Of a DNA stretch of 33,969 nt, positions 8,115-16,461 are shown one piece after another. This DNA is from Bacteroidales bacterium. GTDB taxonomy: Bacteria > Bacteroidota > Bacteroidia > Bacteroidales > P3. Location: assembly GCA_031272705.1 (NCBI GenBank), contig JAISTG010000032.1:1-33969 (forward strand), given 5' to 3'. A program made the position numbers and the translations under genes. The notes under the pieces are model-generated. The model was not told the origin of the DNA and made no database searches. It was given only the letters and a program-made list of their open reading frames with translations. Position 1 is the first letter of the stretch. Every line of letters starts with the position of its first letter.

Positions 8115-8122
8115 TACTTTTG
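8115..8122 (+). promoter_or_regulatory. Promoter -7 element of the lipoprotein-lpxB unit
   Basis: TACTTTTG, a TAnnTTTG match, 36 bp upstream of the ATG at 8159. No clear TTTG is present 19 bp upstream. Confidence 0.6.
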
Positions 8123-8158
8123 CAGCGTTGAAATCAATTTACATAAAATACAAAACAA

Positions 8159-8413
8159 ATGAAAAGAATACTGATTATCACGTTAATAACCATCGGAATC
8201 GCATCCTGTAGCAAGGTTGATTGCGACTGTTTTATCAGTTACCTGCCTTTTGACGATGCACACGGATATGGTTATCACGCAACGCTGGAAGACGTTGATG
8301 AAGAGCAATGTAGCAACGCCGATAGCGAAATTTGGACAAAGGAAATGACCAACCTCGTTAATCTTTTGGAGACGCAGGACATTGATTACACATTAAGTTG
8401 CGAACCAATCTAA
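8159..8413 (+). CDS. Small hypothetical lipoprotein
   Basis: 84 aa. MKR, a hydrophobic stretch and the lipobox IASC (Cys17) give a type II signal peptide, so the mature protein is about 68 residues anchored to a membrane. The mature part carries further cysteines (in VDCDC, EEQC and LSC) and is acidic, with no recognised domain. It is 6 bp upstream of lpxB and almost certainly co-transcribed with it; a role in the envelope fits but is inference only. Confidence 0.75.
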   Translation: MKRILIITLITIGIASCSKVDCDCFISYLPFDDAHGYGYHATLEDVDEEQCSNADSEIWTKEMTNLVNLLETQDIDYTLSCEPI

Positions 8414-8419
8414 TTTCCA

Positions 8420-9538
8420 ATGAATTACTACATAATTGCAGGGGAACTTTCGGGGGATTTGCACGCCTCATACCTCATAAGAGAAATACGGAAACGGGAC
8501 AAATTGGCGTTTTTTCGCGGTTTCGGCGGATACGGAATGGCTCGTGAAGGATGCCATATCACAAAGCATATCAATGAATTGGCGTTTATGGGTTTTATAG
8601 AGGTGATTGCCAATCTCAAAACCGTTCTCGGCAACATCAAAGCCTGCAAGGAGGATATTCTTGACTTTAATCCCGATTGTATTATCAGCGTTGATTATCC
8701 CGGGTTCAATCTTCGTATCGCCAAGTTCGCAAAGAGGCACCATATAAAGGTGTTTCATTATATTTCGCCTTCGGTTTGGGCGTGGAAAAAGGGGAGAATA
8801 AAGCAAATGAAGCGGATTCTGTATCGGTTATACGTCATTCTGCCCTTTGAAAAGGAGTTTTACGCAAAACACAATATGGAAGTGGAATATTTTGGAAGTC
8901 CTTTGCTTGACGAGATACGTGATTTCCGTGCAACGAACGCCGCAAATGCAGAACCGGAAGACTATTGGGATACTCCAAAACCCGTCATCGTGCTAATGCC
9001 CGGCAGTCGTACGCAAGAGATACGCCGTATGCTGCCGTTACAACTGCAATTAGCCGATAATTATCCTCAGTATGAGTTTGTTATAGCGGGCGTCCCTACT
9101 CACGGTAAGGAGTTTTACGACAGTTTTATCGGTATTCGCAACGTTGAAGTCCGATTCAACCAAACTTATTCCCTACTTAACATAGCTCAAGCCGCCGTTG
9201 TAACTTCGGGGACTGCGACTTTGGAAACGGCGTTATTCGGTGTGCCTCAGGTGGTTTGCTATAAGGCTAACGCAATCTCGTTTCTCATCGGACGCTTTGT
9301 TGCCAACGTTAAATTCATATCCCTTGTCAATCTCATTCTTAACCGAAAAGCCGTTGTTGAACTGCTGCAAAAGGATTGTGATTACGGGAATTTGGATTAC
9401 GAATTTCGCAAAATAACCCTTGACAATCAGTATATAACAAAACTCAAAGGAGATTATGACGAAATAAAACAACTGCTTGGCAACGCAGGAGCGTCCTCCG
9501 CAATAGCCGAAGATATTTATAAAAATCTAAATGCTTAA
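8420..9538 (+). CDS. lpxB: Lipid-A-disaccharide synthase
   Basis: 372 aa, a typical LpxB (GT19 family). It joins UDP-2,3-diacylglucosamine to lipid X to form the lipid A disaccharide at the inner membrane. Recognisable blocks: IIAGELSGDLHASYLI at the N-terminus, FRGFGGYGMAREGC, YISPSVWAWKKGRIK (about 114-128), LPFEKEFYAK, FGSPLLDEI, VLMPGSRTQEIRRMLP (about 191-206) and VTSGTATLETALFGVPQVV (about 261-279). Its presence shows an LPS-bearing outer membrane. It lies between a small lipoprotein gene (6 bp) and a SpoIID-domain gene (3 bp). Confidence 0.96.
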   Translation: MNYYIIAGELSGDLHASYLIREIRKRDKLAFFRGFGGYGMAREGCHITKHINELAFMGFIEVIANLKTVLGNIKACKEDILDFNPDCIISVDYPGFNLRIAKFAKRHHIKVFHYISPSVWAWKKGRIKQMKRILYRLYVILPFEKEFYAKHNMEVEYFGSPLLDEIRDFRATNAANAEPEDYWDTPKPVIVLMPGSRTQEIRRMLPLQLQLADNYPQYEFVIAGVPTHGKEFYDSFIGIRNVEVRFNQTYSLLNIAQAAVVTSGTATLETALFGVPQVVCYKANAISFLIGRFVANVKFISLVNLILNRKAVVELLQKDCDYGNLDYEFRKITLDNQYITKLKGDYDEIKQLLGNAGASSAIAEDIYKNLNA

Positions 9539-9541
9539 TAT

Positions 9542-10678
9542 ATGAAACGGAAACTGCTTATTATCACATTATTACTGCTGTCCGCCTCAATGACTCTTGC
9601 TCAAAAGGTACGGATACGGGTTTTTGCCGATACGAAACTTGACAACGCCGAATTGAGAGCCTCTTTCGGCACGTACGAACTTTATTTCAATGACACGATA
9701 CGGGCGGATATGAAACGGAATTCAAAAATTGAACTTACAGCCAAAGGAAATACCATACGCATATCCCTTAACGACAGCACAATAGGACGTTATACAAAAG
9801 TAAAACTCGTTGCCACCGGTTTGAAATGTTTTTTCAGCATAACCCCTGACGGCAACGAGAAACTGAAACGTATGTATGACGATGATATAACGGTTTATGC
9901 CAATTCCAATTCCCTGATTCTCATCAATGAAGTGGCGTATGACAATTATATTGCCGCCGTTGTTCAGAGCGAAACGTGGGGTGCTACTTCCAATGTGGAG
10001 TTCTTTAAGGTTCAAGCCCTGTGCTGCCGTAATTATATGTACAAAAATCTCAACAAACACGCCAAAGACGGATATAATCTTTGCGATGACGTTCATTGTC
10101 AGGTTTATAAGGGACGTGCAAACAAGCCTGAAGTAATTGAAGCCGTGTATAAGACCAAAGGAGAGGTGATTGTGGATAATTCAAACAGTATCATAGAGAC
10201 ACCATTCCATTCAAACTCAGGCGGAGAGACGCTTGCAGCGGTAGATGTCTGGGGAAAGGACGTGCCTTATCTGGTTTCGGTGCAGGATTCCTTTTCTTTG
10301 GCGAGCAGGAATCTCCTTTGGGAAAAAACAATCCGCATTCGGCAATGGCAAAACTATTTTAAGGAAAAAGGAATTGACATAAAGGATTCTGCAAATCTCG
10401 TTGAAATAATGTCTTTCAGTCAAAAGGACGGACGAAAGAAGGATTTGTTGGGAGTTCCTTTGGTTCAAATTCGCAAGGATTTCGGTTTGAAAAGTACGTT
10501 CTTCTCTGTACAGGAGTGGGGTAGCGATGTAAAACTCACCGGAAAAGGTTACGGACACGGCGTTGGGCTTTCGCAGGAAGGTGCTATAAATATGTGCGAA
10601 CAGGGTTACGAATACTGGGAAGTTATTCAGCATTATTTTCCGTCCTGTGCTGTGGTAAAGGAAGAGGATTTGAAGTAA
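9542..10678 (+). CDS. SpoIID/LytB domain protein, exported
   Basis: 378 aa with a cleavable signal peptide ending near LAQK (residue 21). The middle and C-terminal parts match the SpoIID/LytB domain: YDNYIAAVVQSETWG, whose Glu (about residue 144) corresponds to the catalytic acid of SpoIID lytic transglycosylases, then FFKVQALCCRNYM, TPFHSNSGGETL, and GKGYGHGVGLSQEGA near the C-terminus. The family cleaves or promotes cleavage of denuded peptidoglycan; whether this copy is itself an enzyme or an amidase enhancer cannot be told. It starts 3 bp after lpxB. Its stop is 4 bp from the stop of the convergent glutamine synthetase gene, leaving no space for a separate terminator. Confidence 0.85.
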   Translation: MKRKLLIITLLLLSASMTLAQKVRIRVFADTKLDNAELRASFGTYELYFNDTIRADMKRNSKIELTAKGNTIRISLNDSTIGRYTKVKLVATGLKCFFSITPDGNEKLKRMYDDDITVYANSNSLILINEVAYDNYIAAVVQSETWGATSNVEFFKVQALCCRNYMYKNLNKHAKDGYNLCDDVHCQVYKGRANKPEVIEAVYKTKGEVIVDNSNSIIETPFHSNSGGETLAAVDVWGKDVPYLVSVQDSFSLASRNLLWEKTIRIRQWQNYFKEKGIDIKDSANLVEIMSFSQKDGRKKDLLGVPLVQIRKDFGLKSTFFSVQEWGSDVKLTGKGYGHGVGLSQEGAINMCEQGYEYWEVIQHYFPSCAVVKEEDLK

Positions 10679-10682
10679 TTCC

Positions 10683-12875
10683 TTACATGAAAAGCAATTC
10701 TCTGTATTTAGGTAAAGACCAAAGGTCATCATCAATTATACGTTCCAATTTATCGGTATTTGTCCTCATTTCCTGCATAATTGGCAGTACGTTATCCATA
10801 TATGCTTTTGCCCTTGCAGGAAACTCTTCGGCAGCAATGGCATTTTTCCTTTCTACAATTAAGTCGTGCATCAAATCTCTTAAATTTTTGATGTACGTAC
10901 CTATTTTCTTTATTGAACGAAGTTGAGGCGAGGCTAACATATCGTATTCTTCTTTCGTAAGGATTTGCTTTAAGCCTGTAACATTTTTAATCAGGCAATT
11001 TTGATATTTTATTGCAGTAGGAACAATATGATTTATGGACAAATCTCCCATAACCCGTGCTTCTATTTGTATTTTCTTGGCGTATATTTCGTTGAAAATC
11101 TCATATCTTGCACGCAATTCAGCTTCACTCATAACGTTATACTGTTCAAAAAGCCCTATTGATGCCTTTTCAATAAATGCCTTAAAGCCCTCAATCGGCG
11201 TTTCCACAGCCCGCAAACCTCTTTGTGTTGCTTCCTTTAACCATTCCTCGCTGTAACCGTTGCCTTCAAAGAGAATACTTTGACTTTCCTCTATAAACAT
11301 ACGAAGAACCTGAAAAATGGCTTCGTCTTTTTTGATTTTTTTACTTGTAAGTTTATCTACCTCTGCTTTGAAACGTGTCAGGGCTTGGGCAACCGCCGTA
11401 TTCAGTACAGTCATCGGTAAGGCACAATTAGAAGAAGAGCCGACCGCACGAAACTCAAAACGGTTTCCGGTAAAGGCAAATGGAGATGTTCTGTTTCTAT
11501 CCGTGTTATCAAGTAAAATTTCAGGAATCTTACCTACCACATCCAGTTTCAGTTCTGTTTTTTCATCGGGACTCATCTTTTTCTTACTGCTCACTCTCTC
11601 TACAATAGATTGCAAGGTGTCGGTTATCTTTTTACCGGCGAAAATAGACATAATGGCGGGCGGAGCTTCGCTTGCACCAAGCCTCAAAGAATTACTCAGA
11701 GACATAACACTGCCCATCAGTAAGTAATGATGCTCAAAGACGGCTCTAACCGTTACAACAAAGAAAGTAAGAAACTGCAGATTATTCCTTGGTGTTTTTC
11801 CGGGAGAAAGCAAATTAACGCCTTGGTCTGTAATCATTGACCAGTTGCAATGCTTACCCGAACCATTTACTCCCGCAAAAGGCTTCTCGTGAAAGAGTAT
11901 TTTCAGATTGTGTTTCTCCGCTACACGCTGCATTAGGGTCATTAGCAGAAGGTTATGGTCTATTGCTAAATTTGCCTCTTCGTACAGTGGAGCGCATTCA
12001 AACTGATTCGGCGCAACCTCATTATGCCTTGTCTTTAACAAAATACCCAAACGATACGCTTCATGCTCAAATTCTTTCATAAAAGACATCGTTCGGCGGG
12101 GTATAGCACCGAAATAATGGTCTTCCAACTGCTGATCCTTAGCAGCGATGTGTCCTATGAGCGTACGACCCGTCAGTTGAAGGTCGGGACGTGCCTTTAC
12201 AAGAGCATTATCCACCGTAAAATACTCCTGTTCCAAACCAAGCGACACACTAACCCTATTTGTATCCTTGTTAAAGTACCGAACGACTTGTGTAGCAGCC
12301 TTATCCAATGCCTGCAAAGAACGTAACAGAGGAGTCTTCTGGTCAAGGGCTTCTCCGTTATAGGAAACAAAAATGGTAGGGATACACAAGGTTTGGTCAA
12401 AAACAAAAGCCGCTGACGAAGGATCCCAAGCCGTGTAACCACGAGCCTCAAAGGTATTTCTCAAACCTCCATTGGGAAAACTTGAAGCGTCAGGTTCTTG
12501 CTGTACAAGGGCATTCCCGTTAAAGTTTTCAAAGACAGAACCGTCCGAAGCCCTGTCAAGGAAACTCTCATGCTTTTCTGCCGTTGCATCGGTGTAAGGA
12601 TGAAACCAATGAGTGTAATGAGTAGCACCTCGTTCCATTGCCCACGTTTTCATACCCAAAGCAATCTGGTCGGCAATTCTTCGTTCTATTTTCACGCCAT
12701 CGTCAATGGCACTCACCACAGCCTTAAAGGCTTCGGGCGAAAGGTAATGTCGCATAGCCTTTCGGTCAAAGACGTTTATGGCAAATTCTTCTGACAATGT
12801 TGTTTCTTCCTTAAACATTGTTTTAATTTCTCTTCCCCCTATTTCTTTCAGGGCTTGCTTGCGTAAAGTACTCAT
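10683..12875 (-). CDS. glnN: Glutamine synthetase type III
   Basis: 730 aa, the size of GSIII, the large class frequent in Bacteroidetes, rather than the roughly 450-aa GSI. It makes glutamine from glutamate, ammonia and ATP. Motifs include SLGLEQEYF (metal-binding Glu), GRTLIGHIAAKDQQLEDHYFG, TRHNEVAPNQFECAPLYEE, NGSGKHCNWSM (ammonia and nucleotide site) and TGNRFEFRAVGSSSNCALPM. The C-terminal portion is helical and specific to GSIII. It is transcribed alone, divergent from the gtrA-like gene; a promoter-like element lies 41 bp upstream of its start. Confidence 0.97.
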   Translation of the reverse strand: MSTLRKQALKEIGGREIKTMFKEETTLSEEFAINVFDRKAMRHYLSPEAFKAVVSAIDDGVKIERRIADQIALGMKTWAMERGATHYTHWFHPYTDATAEKHESFLDRASDGSVFENFNGNALVQQEPDASSFPNGGLRNTFEARGYTAWDPSSAAFVFDQTLCIPTIFVSYNGEALDQKTPLLRSLQALDKAATQVVRYFNKDTNRVSVSLGLEQEYFTVDNALVKARPDLQLTGRTLIGHIAAKDQQLEDHYFGAIPRRTMSFMKEFEHEAYRLGILLKTRHNEVAPNQFECAPLYEEANLAIDHNLLLMTLMQRVAEKHNLKILFHEKPFAGVNGSGKHCNWSMITDQGVNLLSPGKTPRNNLQFLTFFVVTVRAVFEHHYLLMGSVMSLSNSLRLGASEAPPAIMSIFAGKKITDTLQSIVERVSSKKKMSPDEKTELKLDVVGKIPEILLDNTDRNRTSPFAFTGNRFEFRAVGSSSNCALPMTVLNTAVAQALTRFKAEVDKLTSKKIKKDEAIFQVLRMFIEESQSILFEGNGYSEEWLKEATQRGLRAVETPIEGFKAFIEKASIGLFEQYNVMSEAELRARYEIFNEIYAKKIQIEARVMGDLSINHIVPTAIKYQNCLIKNVTGLKQILTKEEYDMLASPQLRSIKKIGTYIKNLRDLMHDLIVERKNAIAAEEFPARAKAYMDNVLPIMQEMRTNTDKLERIIDDDLWSLPKYRELLFM

Positions 12876-12915
12876 TTTTTTATTTGTTGTATTAAAAAAT
12901 CAATCTGTTCGGCGG

Positions 12916-12923
12916 CAAAAATA
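12916..12923 (-). promoter_or_regulatory. Promoter -7 element of glnN
   Basis: On the minus strand TATTTTTG fits TAnnTTTG and ends 41 bp upstream of the glnN start at 12875. No good TTTG at the 19-bp position; an activator dependence is possible but not shown. Confidence 0.5.
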
Positions 12924-13073
12924 GTATTTTTTTCTTAATTGACGATGTTTTTATTTCTTTTAATTTTCTTATATCGTAATTTTGAAATCGTAAAATCAGG
13001 CTTTGTCTTTATATTATTTAATTTGGCTACGCCGAGTCAAAGGTTCAGAAATGCAAAAAGAATAGAGATTTTA

Positions 13074-13103
13074 TTGATATAAAGTATAATTTTAGTACTT
13101 TTG
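13074..13103 (+). promoter_or_regulatory. Promoter of the gtrA-like gene
   Basis: TTG (13074-13076), 19 bp, TACTTTTG (13096-13103), 28 bp upstream of the start codon at 13132. Confidence 0.75.
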
Positions 13104-13131
13104 CGGACTTAAAATTATAAAATTGTAAAAT

Positions 13132-13611
13132 ATGCGATTCTTAAAATCATCTGTGAGGCTGTTTTGGCGTATAAATAACAGGTTTTTGCGATTTCTTTTC
13201 GTTGGAGTCTTAAATACGGCAGTTGGATACCTGTTTTTTATATTTTTTATCTGGATTGGTTTGCATTATGGCTTGGCTCTGTTGTTTGCAAACGTGCTTG
13301 GGGTGGCTTGGAATTACAAAACAACGGGCGTTTTAGTCTTTGAATCTCGCAGTAACACGCTTATATTCAAATTTTTTCTTGTTTATGTGGTTGTTTATTT
13401 TATAAATTTTGGCGAGTTGTGGCTTTTAGACCGCTCAGGGTTTTATGAGTGGGTATTAAACAGCCATTACCTTGACTTTATTCAACATTTACCACTCAAT
13501 ACCAATAAGATAGGAGACGTAATCGGGCAAACAATCGTAACTTTGCCTAATGCGGTTTTGTCATTTTTCCTTTTACGGCTTTGCGTCTTTGGCAAAAAGG
13601 TTGAAAAATAA
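13132..13611 (+). CDS. GtrA-like integral membrane protein
   Basis: 159 aa with four predicted transmembrane segments (about residues 18-40, 42-62, 77-97 and 130-153) and the GtrA opening FLRFLFVGVLNTAVGYLFF, followed by NYKTTGVLVF after the second segment. GtrA-family proteins are thought to help move polyprenyl-linked sugars across the cytoplasmic membrane for glycosylation of O-antigen, teichoic acid or similar polymers. No glycosyltransferase is adjacent, so the sugar is unknown. It has its own promoter and is followed by a repeat array, so it is probably monocistronic. Confidence 0.85.
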   Translation: MRFLKSSVRLFWRINNRFLRFLFVGVLNTAVGYLFFIFFIWIGLHYGLALLFANVLGVAWNYKTTGVLVFESRSNTLIFKFFLVYVVVYFINFGELWLLDRSGFYEWVLNSHYLDFIQHLPLNTNKIGDVIGQTIVTLPNAVLSFFLLRLCVFGKKVEK

Positions 13612-13627
13612 CGTTTTACGCCTTCAA

Positions 13628-13825
13628 AATCATTTTCCTCCATACAACAATCAAACAGTATTTTCCTGAAATTTGATTACGGAAAATTCAAATCAAATTA
13701 CAATATGCTATAATCAAATTATATTTGTCTAAAACTTGATTATAGACAAACCTTATTTGATTATAGATGAATGAAACTTGATTCTGTGGGATTATTATTT
13801 GATTATGGAGAATTATACTTTGATT
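13628..13825. repeat. 21-bp phased array, keyword AATCAAATT
   Basis: Ten motif positions exactly 21 bp apart: 13628 (AATCATTTT, decayed), 13649 (AATCAAACA), 13670 (AATTTGATT), 13691 and 13712 (AATCAAATT), 13733 (AACTTGATT), 13754 (TATTTGATT), 13775 (AACTTGATT), 13796 (TATTTGATT), 13817 (ACTTTGATT). The keyword occurs in both orientations in the same register. Spacers are 12 nt; those at 13721 and 13742 contain TTTGTCTA and its exact complement TAGACAAA. Confidence 0.9.
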
Positions 13826-13930
13826 TGGATATGTCAAGTTAAAGGGTTAGGAATGCGTATTTTAGGATGCGAAAAATAAAGCCGAATTTCCATAAACTTT
13901 AAGGGTGAAAAACCTAAAATGAACTAAAAA

Positions 13931-13961
13931 TTTGTTCTTTGCAAAAAAAATTGTAATTTTG
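13931..13961 (+). promoter_or_regulatory. Promoter of the 51-aa gene
   Basis: TTTG (13931-13934), 19 bp, TAATTTTG (13954-13961): a full consensus match, 24 bp upstream of the ATG at 13986. Confidence 0.8.
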
Positions 13962-13985
13962 CAAATCCAAATAAATGGTTGATTT

Positions 13986-14141
13986 ATGCATAGTACTATA
14001 TTGATAATTCCAACGGCTACTTGGCTGTTATTGGTTTTGGCAGTTGCCTTCGGCATTTTGAGGGTCGTTGTATTTAGAAGAAAATATCGCAAAAAGCATA
14101 TCAAAAATTTAAAAATAAGGATAAAGAAACTAAAAGAGTAG
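13986..14141 (+). CDS. Unrecognised 51-aa single-pass membrane protein
   Basis: ATG at 13986 to TAG at 14141, 51 codons. Residues 4-29 form one hydrophobic segment (from TILIIPTATW to FGILRVVVF); the remaining 22 residues are strongly basic, rich in Lys and Arg, and end in KKLKE, predicted to face the cytoplasm. A full-consensus promoter sits at the right distance and the stop is 14 bp before the CoA-transferase start, so it probably leads that operon. It is too short for most gene callers. No family is recognised; the shape resembles small membrane-tethered partners of larger proteins, but no function can be assigned. Confidence 0.7.
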   Translation: MHSTILIIPTATWLLLVLAVAFGILRVVVFRRKYRKKHIKNLKIRIKKLKE

Positions 14142-14155
14142 AAGAATAAACTAAA

Positions 14156-15457
14156 ATGAAATCATACCAAAGTGTTACACCGCAAGAGGCGGTTAAGGTC
14201 ATAAAAAGCAATGACCATATACATTTAAGTTCCGTTTCGGCAGCCCCTCAATGTCTTATAGAGGCAATGTGCGAACGGGGAAGAAACAAAGAATTTCGTA
14301 ATGTAAGAGTCCATCACCTTCATACTGAGGGTCCTGCCCCTTATGCTTCACAGGAATTTGAGGGAACGTTTCAACACGATGCCTTTTTCGTGGGAGGCAA
14401 TGTGCGAAAGGATGTTCAGACGGGCTATGCGGACTATATACCGATTTTTTTAAGCGAAACACAGAAATTATATCGCGATGGCGTGCTGCCCTGTGATGTT
14501 GCGATGATACAGGTTTGCCCTCCCGATGAGCATAATTACGTATCGCTCGGCACTTCCGTTGATGCAACATTGGCAGCGGTGGAAATGGCAAAATGTGTCA
14601 TAGCAGTAGTAAATCCAAACGTGCCTCGTGCCTTTGGAGACGCAATGATACCGATGTCAAAGATAGATATATTCGTGGAAGATAACACTCCGCTAATCCC
14701 TGCTCACTTTTCCGAACCCACAGAGCAAGAGGCACAAATCGGAAAGTATTGTGCGGAACTCATAGATGACGGAGCGTGTTTGCAGATGGGCATAGGAGCA
14801 ATACCAAACGCCGTTCTGTCGCAATTATACAATCATAAAAATCTCGGCATCCATACCGAAATGTTTGCAGACGGCATTTTGCCGTTGGTAGAGAAAGGTG
14901 TGATAAACGGAATGAATAAAAAACTGAATCGAGGTAAGATTGTATCAACCTTTGCTATGGGTTCGCAACATCTTTATGACTTTATAGACAACAATCCTTT
15001 GATAGAAATGAAAGATGTGGGCTATACAAACAGCCCTTTCAACATTATGCGGCAGCCAAAGATGACAGCCATAAATTCAGCCTTGCAGATAGACATCACA
15101 GGTCAGGTTTGTGCGGATTCTTTAGGGAAAAAGTTCTATTCGGGCTCGGGTGGGCAGATTGATTTCATTTATGGAGCAACGCACAGTCAGGGAGGCAAGC
15201 CCATAATTGCTATGCCGTCCGTTACAAATAAAGGAGTGAGCAAGATAAGTGATGTTTTGACAGCGGGAGCGGGCGTTGTAACCTCACGTTATCACGTTCA
15301 CTGGATAGTAACCGAATATGGAGCGGTCAATCTCTACGGAAAAACAATGCAGGAGCGGGCAAGGCTCATCATTTCCGTTGCTCACCCTGACCACAGAGAA
15401 GAATTGGAGCGGGCAGCATTTGAAAGGTACGGTTCGCATTTTCATTTCATACAGTAA
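14156..15457 (+). CDS. Acetyl-CoA hydrolase/4-hydroxybutyrate CoA-transferase family protein
   Basis: 433 aa, the normal length of the family that includes 4-hydroxybutyrate CoA-transferase and butyryl-CoA:acetate CoA-transferase. It would exchange CoA between an acyl-CoA and acetate during amino-acid or succinate fermentation. The catalytic glutamate that forms the CoA thioester is expected at Glu235 in GIHTEMFADG; other family blocks are HLHTEGPAPY, GGNVRKDVQTG, QVCPPDEHNYVSLG, MGIGAIPNAVL, GSGGQIDFIYGA and VVTSRYHVHWIVTEYG. The true substrate cannot be read from sequence. It lies between the 51-aa gene (14 bp) and ruvX (12 bp). Confidence 0.88.
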   Translation: MKSYQSVTPQEAVKVIKSNDHIHLSSVSAAPQCLIEAMCERGRNKEFRNVRVHHLHTEGPAPYASQEFEGTFQHDAFFVGGNVRKDVQTGYADYIPIFLSETQKLYRDGVLPCDVAMIQVCPPDEHNYVSLGTSVDATLAAVEMAKCVIAVVNPNVPRAFGDAMIPMSKIDIFVEDNTPLIPAHFSEPTEQEAQIGKYCAELIDDGACLQMGIGAIPNAVLSQLYNHKNLGIHTEMFADGILPLVEKGVINGMNKKLNRGKIVSTFAMGSQHLYDFIDNNPLIEMKDVGYTNSPFNIMRQPKMTAINSALQIDITGQVCADSLGKKFYSGSGGQIDFIYGATHSQGGKPIIAMPSVTNKGVSKISDVLTAGAGVVTSRYHVHWIVTEYGAVNLYGKTMQERARLIISVAHPDHREELERAAFERYGSHFHFIQ

Positions 15458-15469
15458 TAATTAAGAAAT

Positions 15470-15916
15470 ATGGGAAGGATAATGGCTTTTGATTACGGTA
15501 CAAAGAGAATTGGTGTTGCGGTAACGGACACAATGCAGATTGTTGCTACGAGAATGCAGGTTCTTTCCGACATGGAAGTGATGAATTACCTCAAAGTATA
15601 TATGGAAAGAGAGGAAGTAGATTGCTTTGTTGTTGGAGAGCCGAAGCAGATGGACAATACGCCAAGCCAGTCCTATGATGCGGTGATGCGTTTCTGCGAA
15701 AGGCTGAAGCGAAACTTCCCAAATATTGATGTATATCTTGAAGATGAAAGATTTACGTCAAAGATTGCATCTCAAACAATAGCCAAAAGCGTACCCAAAC
15801 TCAAGGCTAAACAGGATAAAGGCTTAATAGACGAAGTCAGTGCGGTGCTTATACTGCAGGCTTTTATGAATTCACCACAGGAAAACAGGAAATTATATGA
15901 TTTTACCAATAGTTAG
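15470..15916 (+). CDS. ruvX: Putative pre-16S rRNA nuclease / Holliday junction resolvase-like YqgF
   Basis: 148 aa, a full-length YqgF/RuvX protein of the RNase H fold. It processes the 5' end of 16S rRNA in Escherichia coli and was earlier proposed as a resolvase. N-terminal MAFDYGTKRIGVAVTD carries the first catalytic Asp (residue 8); VVGEPKQMD carries the next acid, then YLEDERFTSKIA and, near the C-terminus, DEVSAVLILQAF with the last Asp. The last 20 bases overlap the start of def, so the two are translationally linked. Confidence 0.92.
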   Translation: MGRIMAFDYGTKRIGVAVTDTMQIVATRMQVLSDMEVMNYLKVYMEREEVDCFVVGEPKQMDNTPSQSYDAVMRFCERLKRNFPNIDVYLEDERFTSKIASQTIAKSVPKLKAKQDKGLIDEVSAVLILQAFMNSPQENRKLYDFTNS

Positions 15917-16460
15917 ATACGGGCAAACGATACTTCGCCTGACGGCAAAGCCCGTTGAAAAAGACAAAATAAACATCAACGAACTCATAGCCAATATGTA
16001 CGAAACCATGTATGCGGCTCACGGCATTGGATTAGCCGCTCCGCAGGTTGATGTGCCGTTTTCGCTTTTTGTAGTTGATGTTGATGCTTTCAAAAAGGAC
16101 TATCCGGACGCTGAAGGCTTTAAGCGAGTGTTCATAAATCCTGAAATAATAGAAGAAAGCGGCGAAGAATGGTTTTTTAACGAAGGATGCCTGTCCGTAC
16201 CCGAAATTCACGAGGACGTAAAGCGTAAATCCACTATCGTCATACGTTATTTGGACGAGAATTTCGTTGAACATACCGATACATTATCAGGTATTTGTGC
16301 CAGGGTTTGCCAACATGAATACGACCATCTGCAAGGTAAGATGTTCGTTGAAAGAATCAGCCCGTTAAGACGTTCTTTCCTTAAACGCAAACTCAATGAA
16401 ATCGCCAATGGAAAGGTCTTACCCGATTACAAAATGAAGAATATACAAAGGAAAAGGTAA
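15897..16460 (+). CDS. def: Peptide deformylase
   Basis: 187 aa with all three deformylase motifs: GIGLAAPQ (43-50), EGCLS (96-100) and QHEYDH (139-144). Cys98, His140 and His144 are the expected metal ligands and Glu141 the catalytic base. It removes the formyl group from new protein N-termini. The ATG at 15897 is inside ruvX, and starting there leaves the usual short N-terminal strand before GIGLAAPQ. It is followed after one base by a tetratricopeptide-like lipoprotein gene, an order I recall from other Bacteroidales. Confidence 0.96.
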   Translation: MILPIVRYGQTILRLTAKPVEKDKININELIANMYETMYAAHGIGLAAPQVDVPFSLFVVDVDAFKKDYPDAEGFKRVFINPEIIEESGEEWFFNEGCLSVPEIHEDVKRKSTIVIRYLDENFVEHTDTLSGICARVCQHEYDHLQGKMFVERISPLRRSFLKRKLNEIANGKVLPDYKMKNIQRKR

Positions 16461-16461
16461 T

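Noticed and set aside
13862..14104. 80-aa minus-strand frame opposite the 51-aa gene
   Set aside because: The plus strand has a full promoter and a membrane-protein pattern there; the minus frame has neither.
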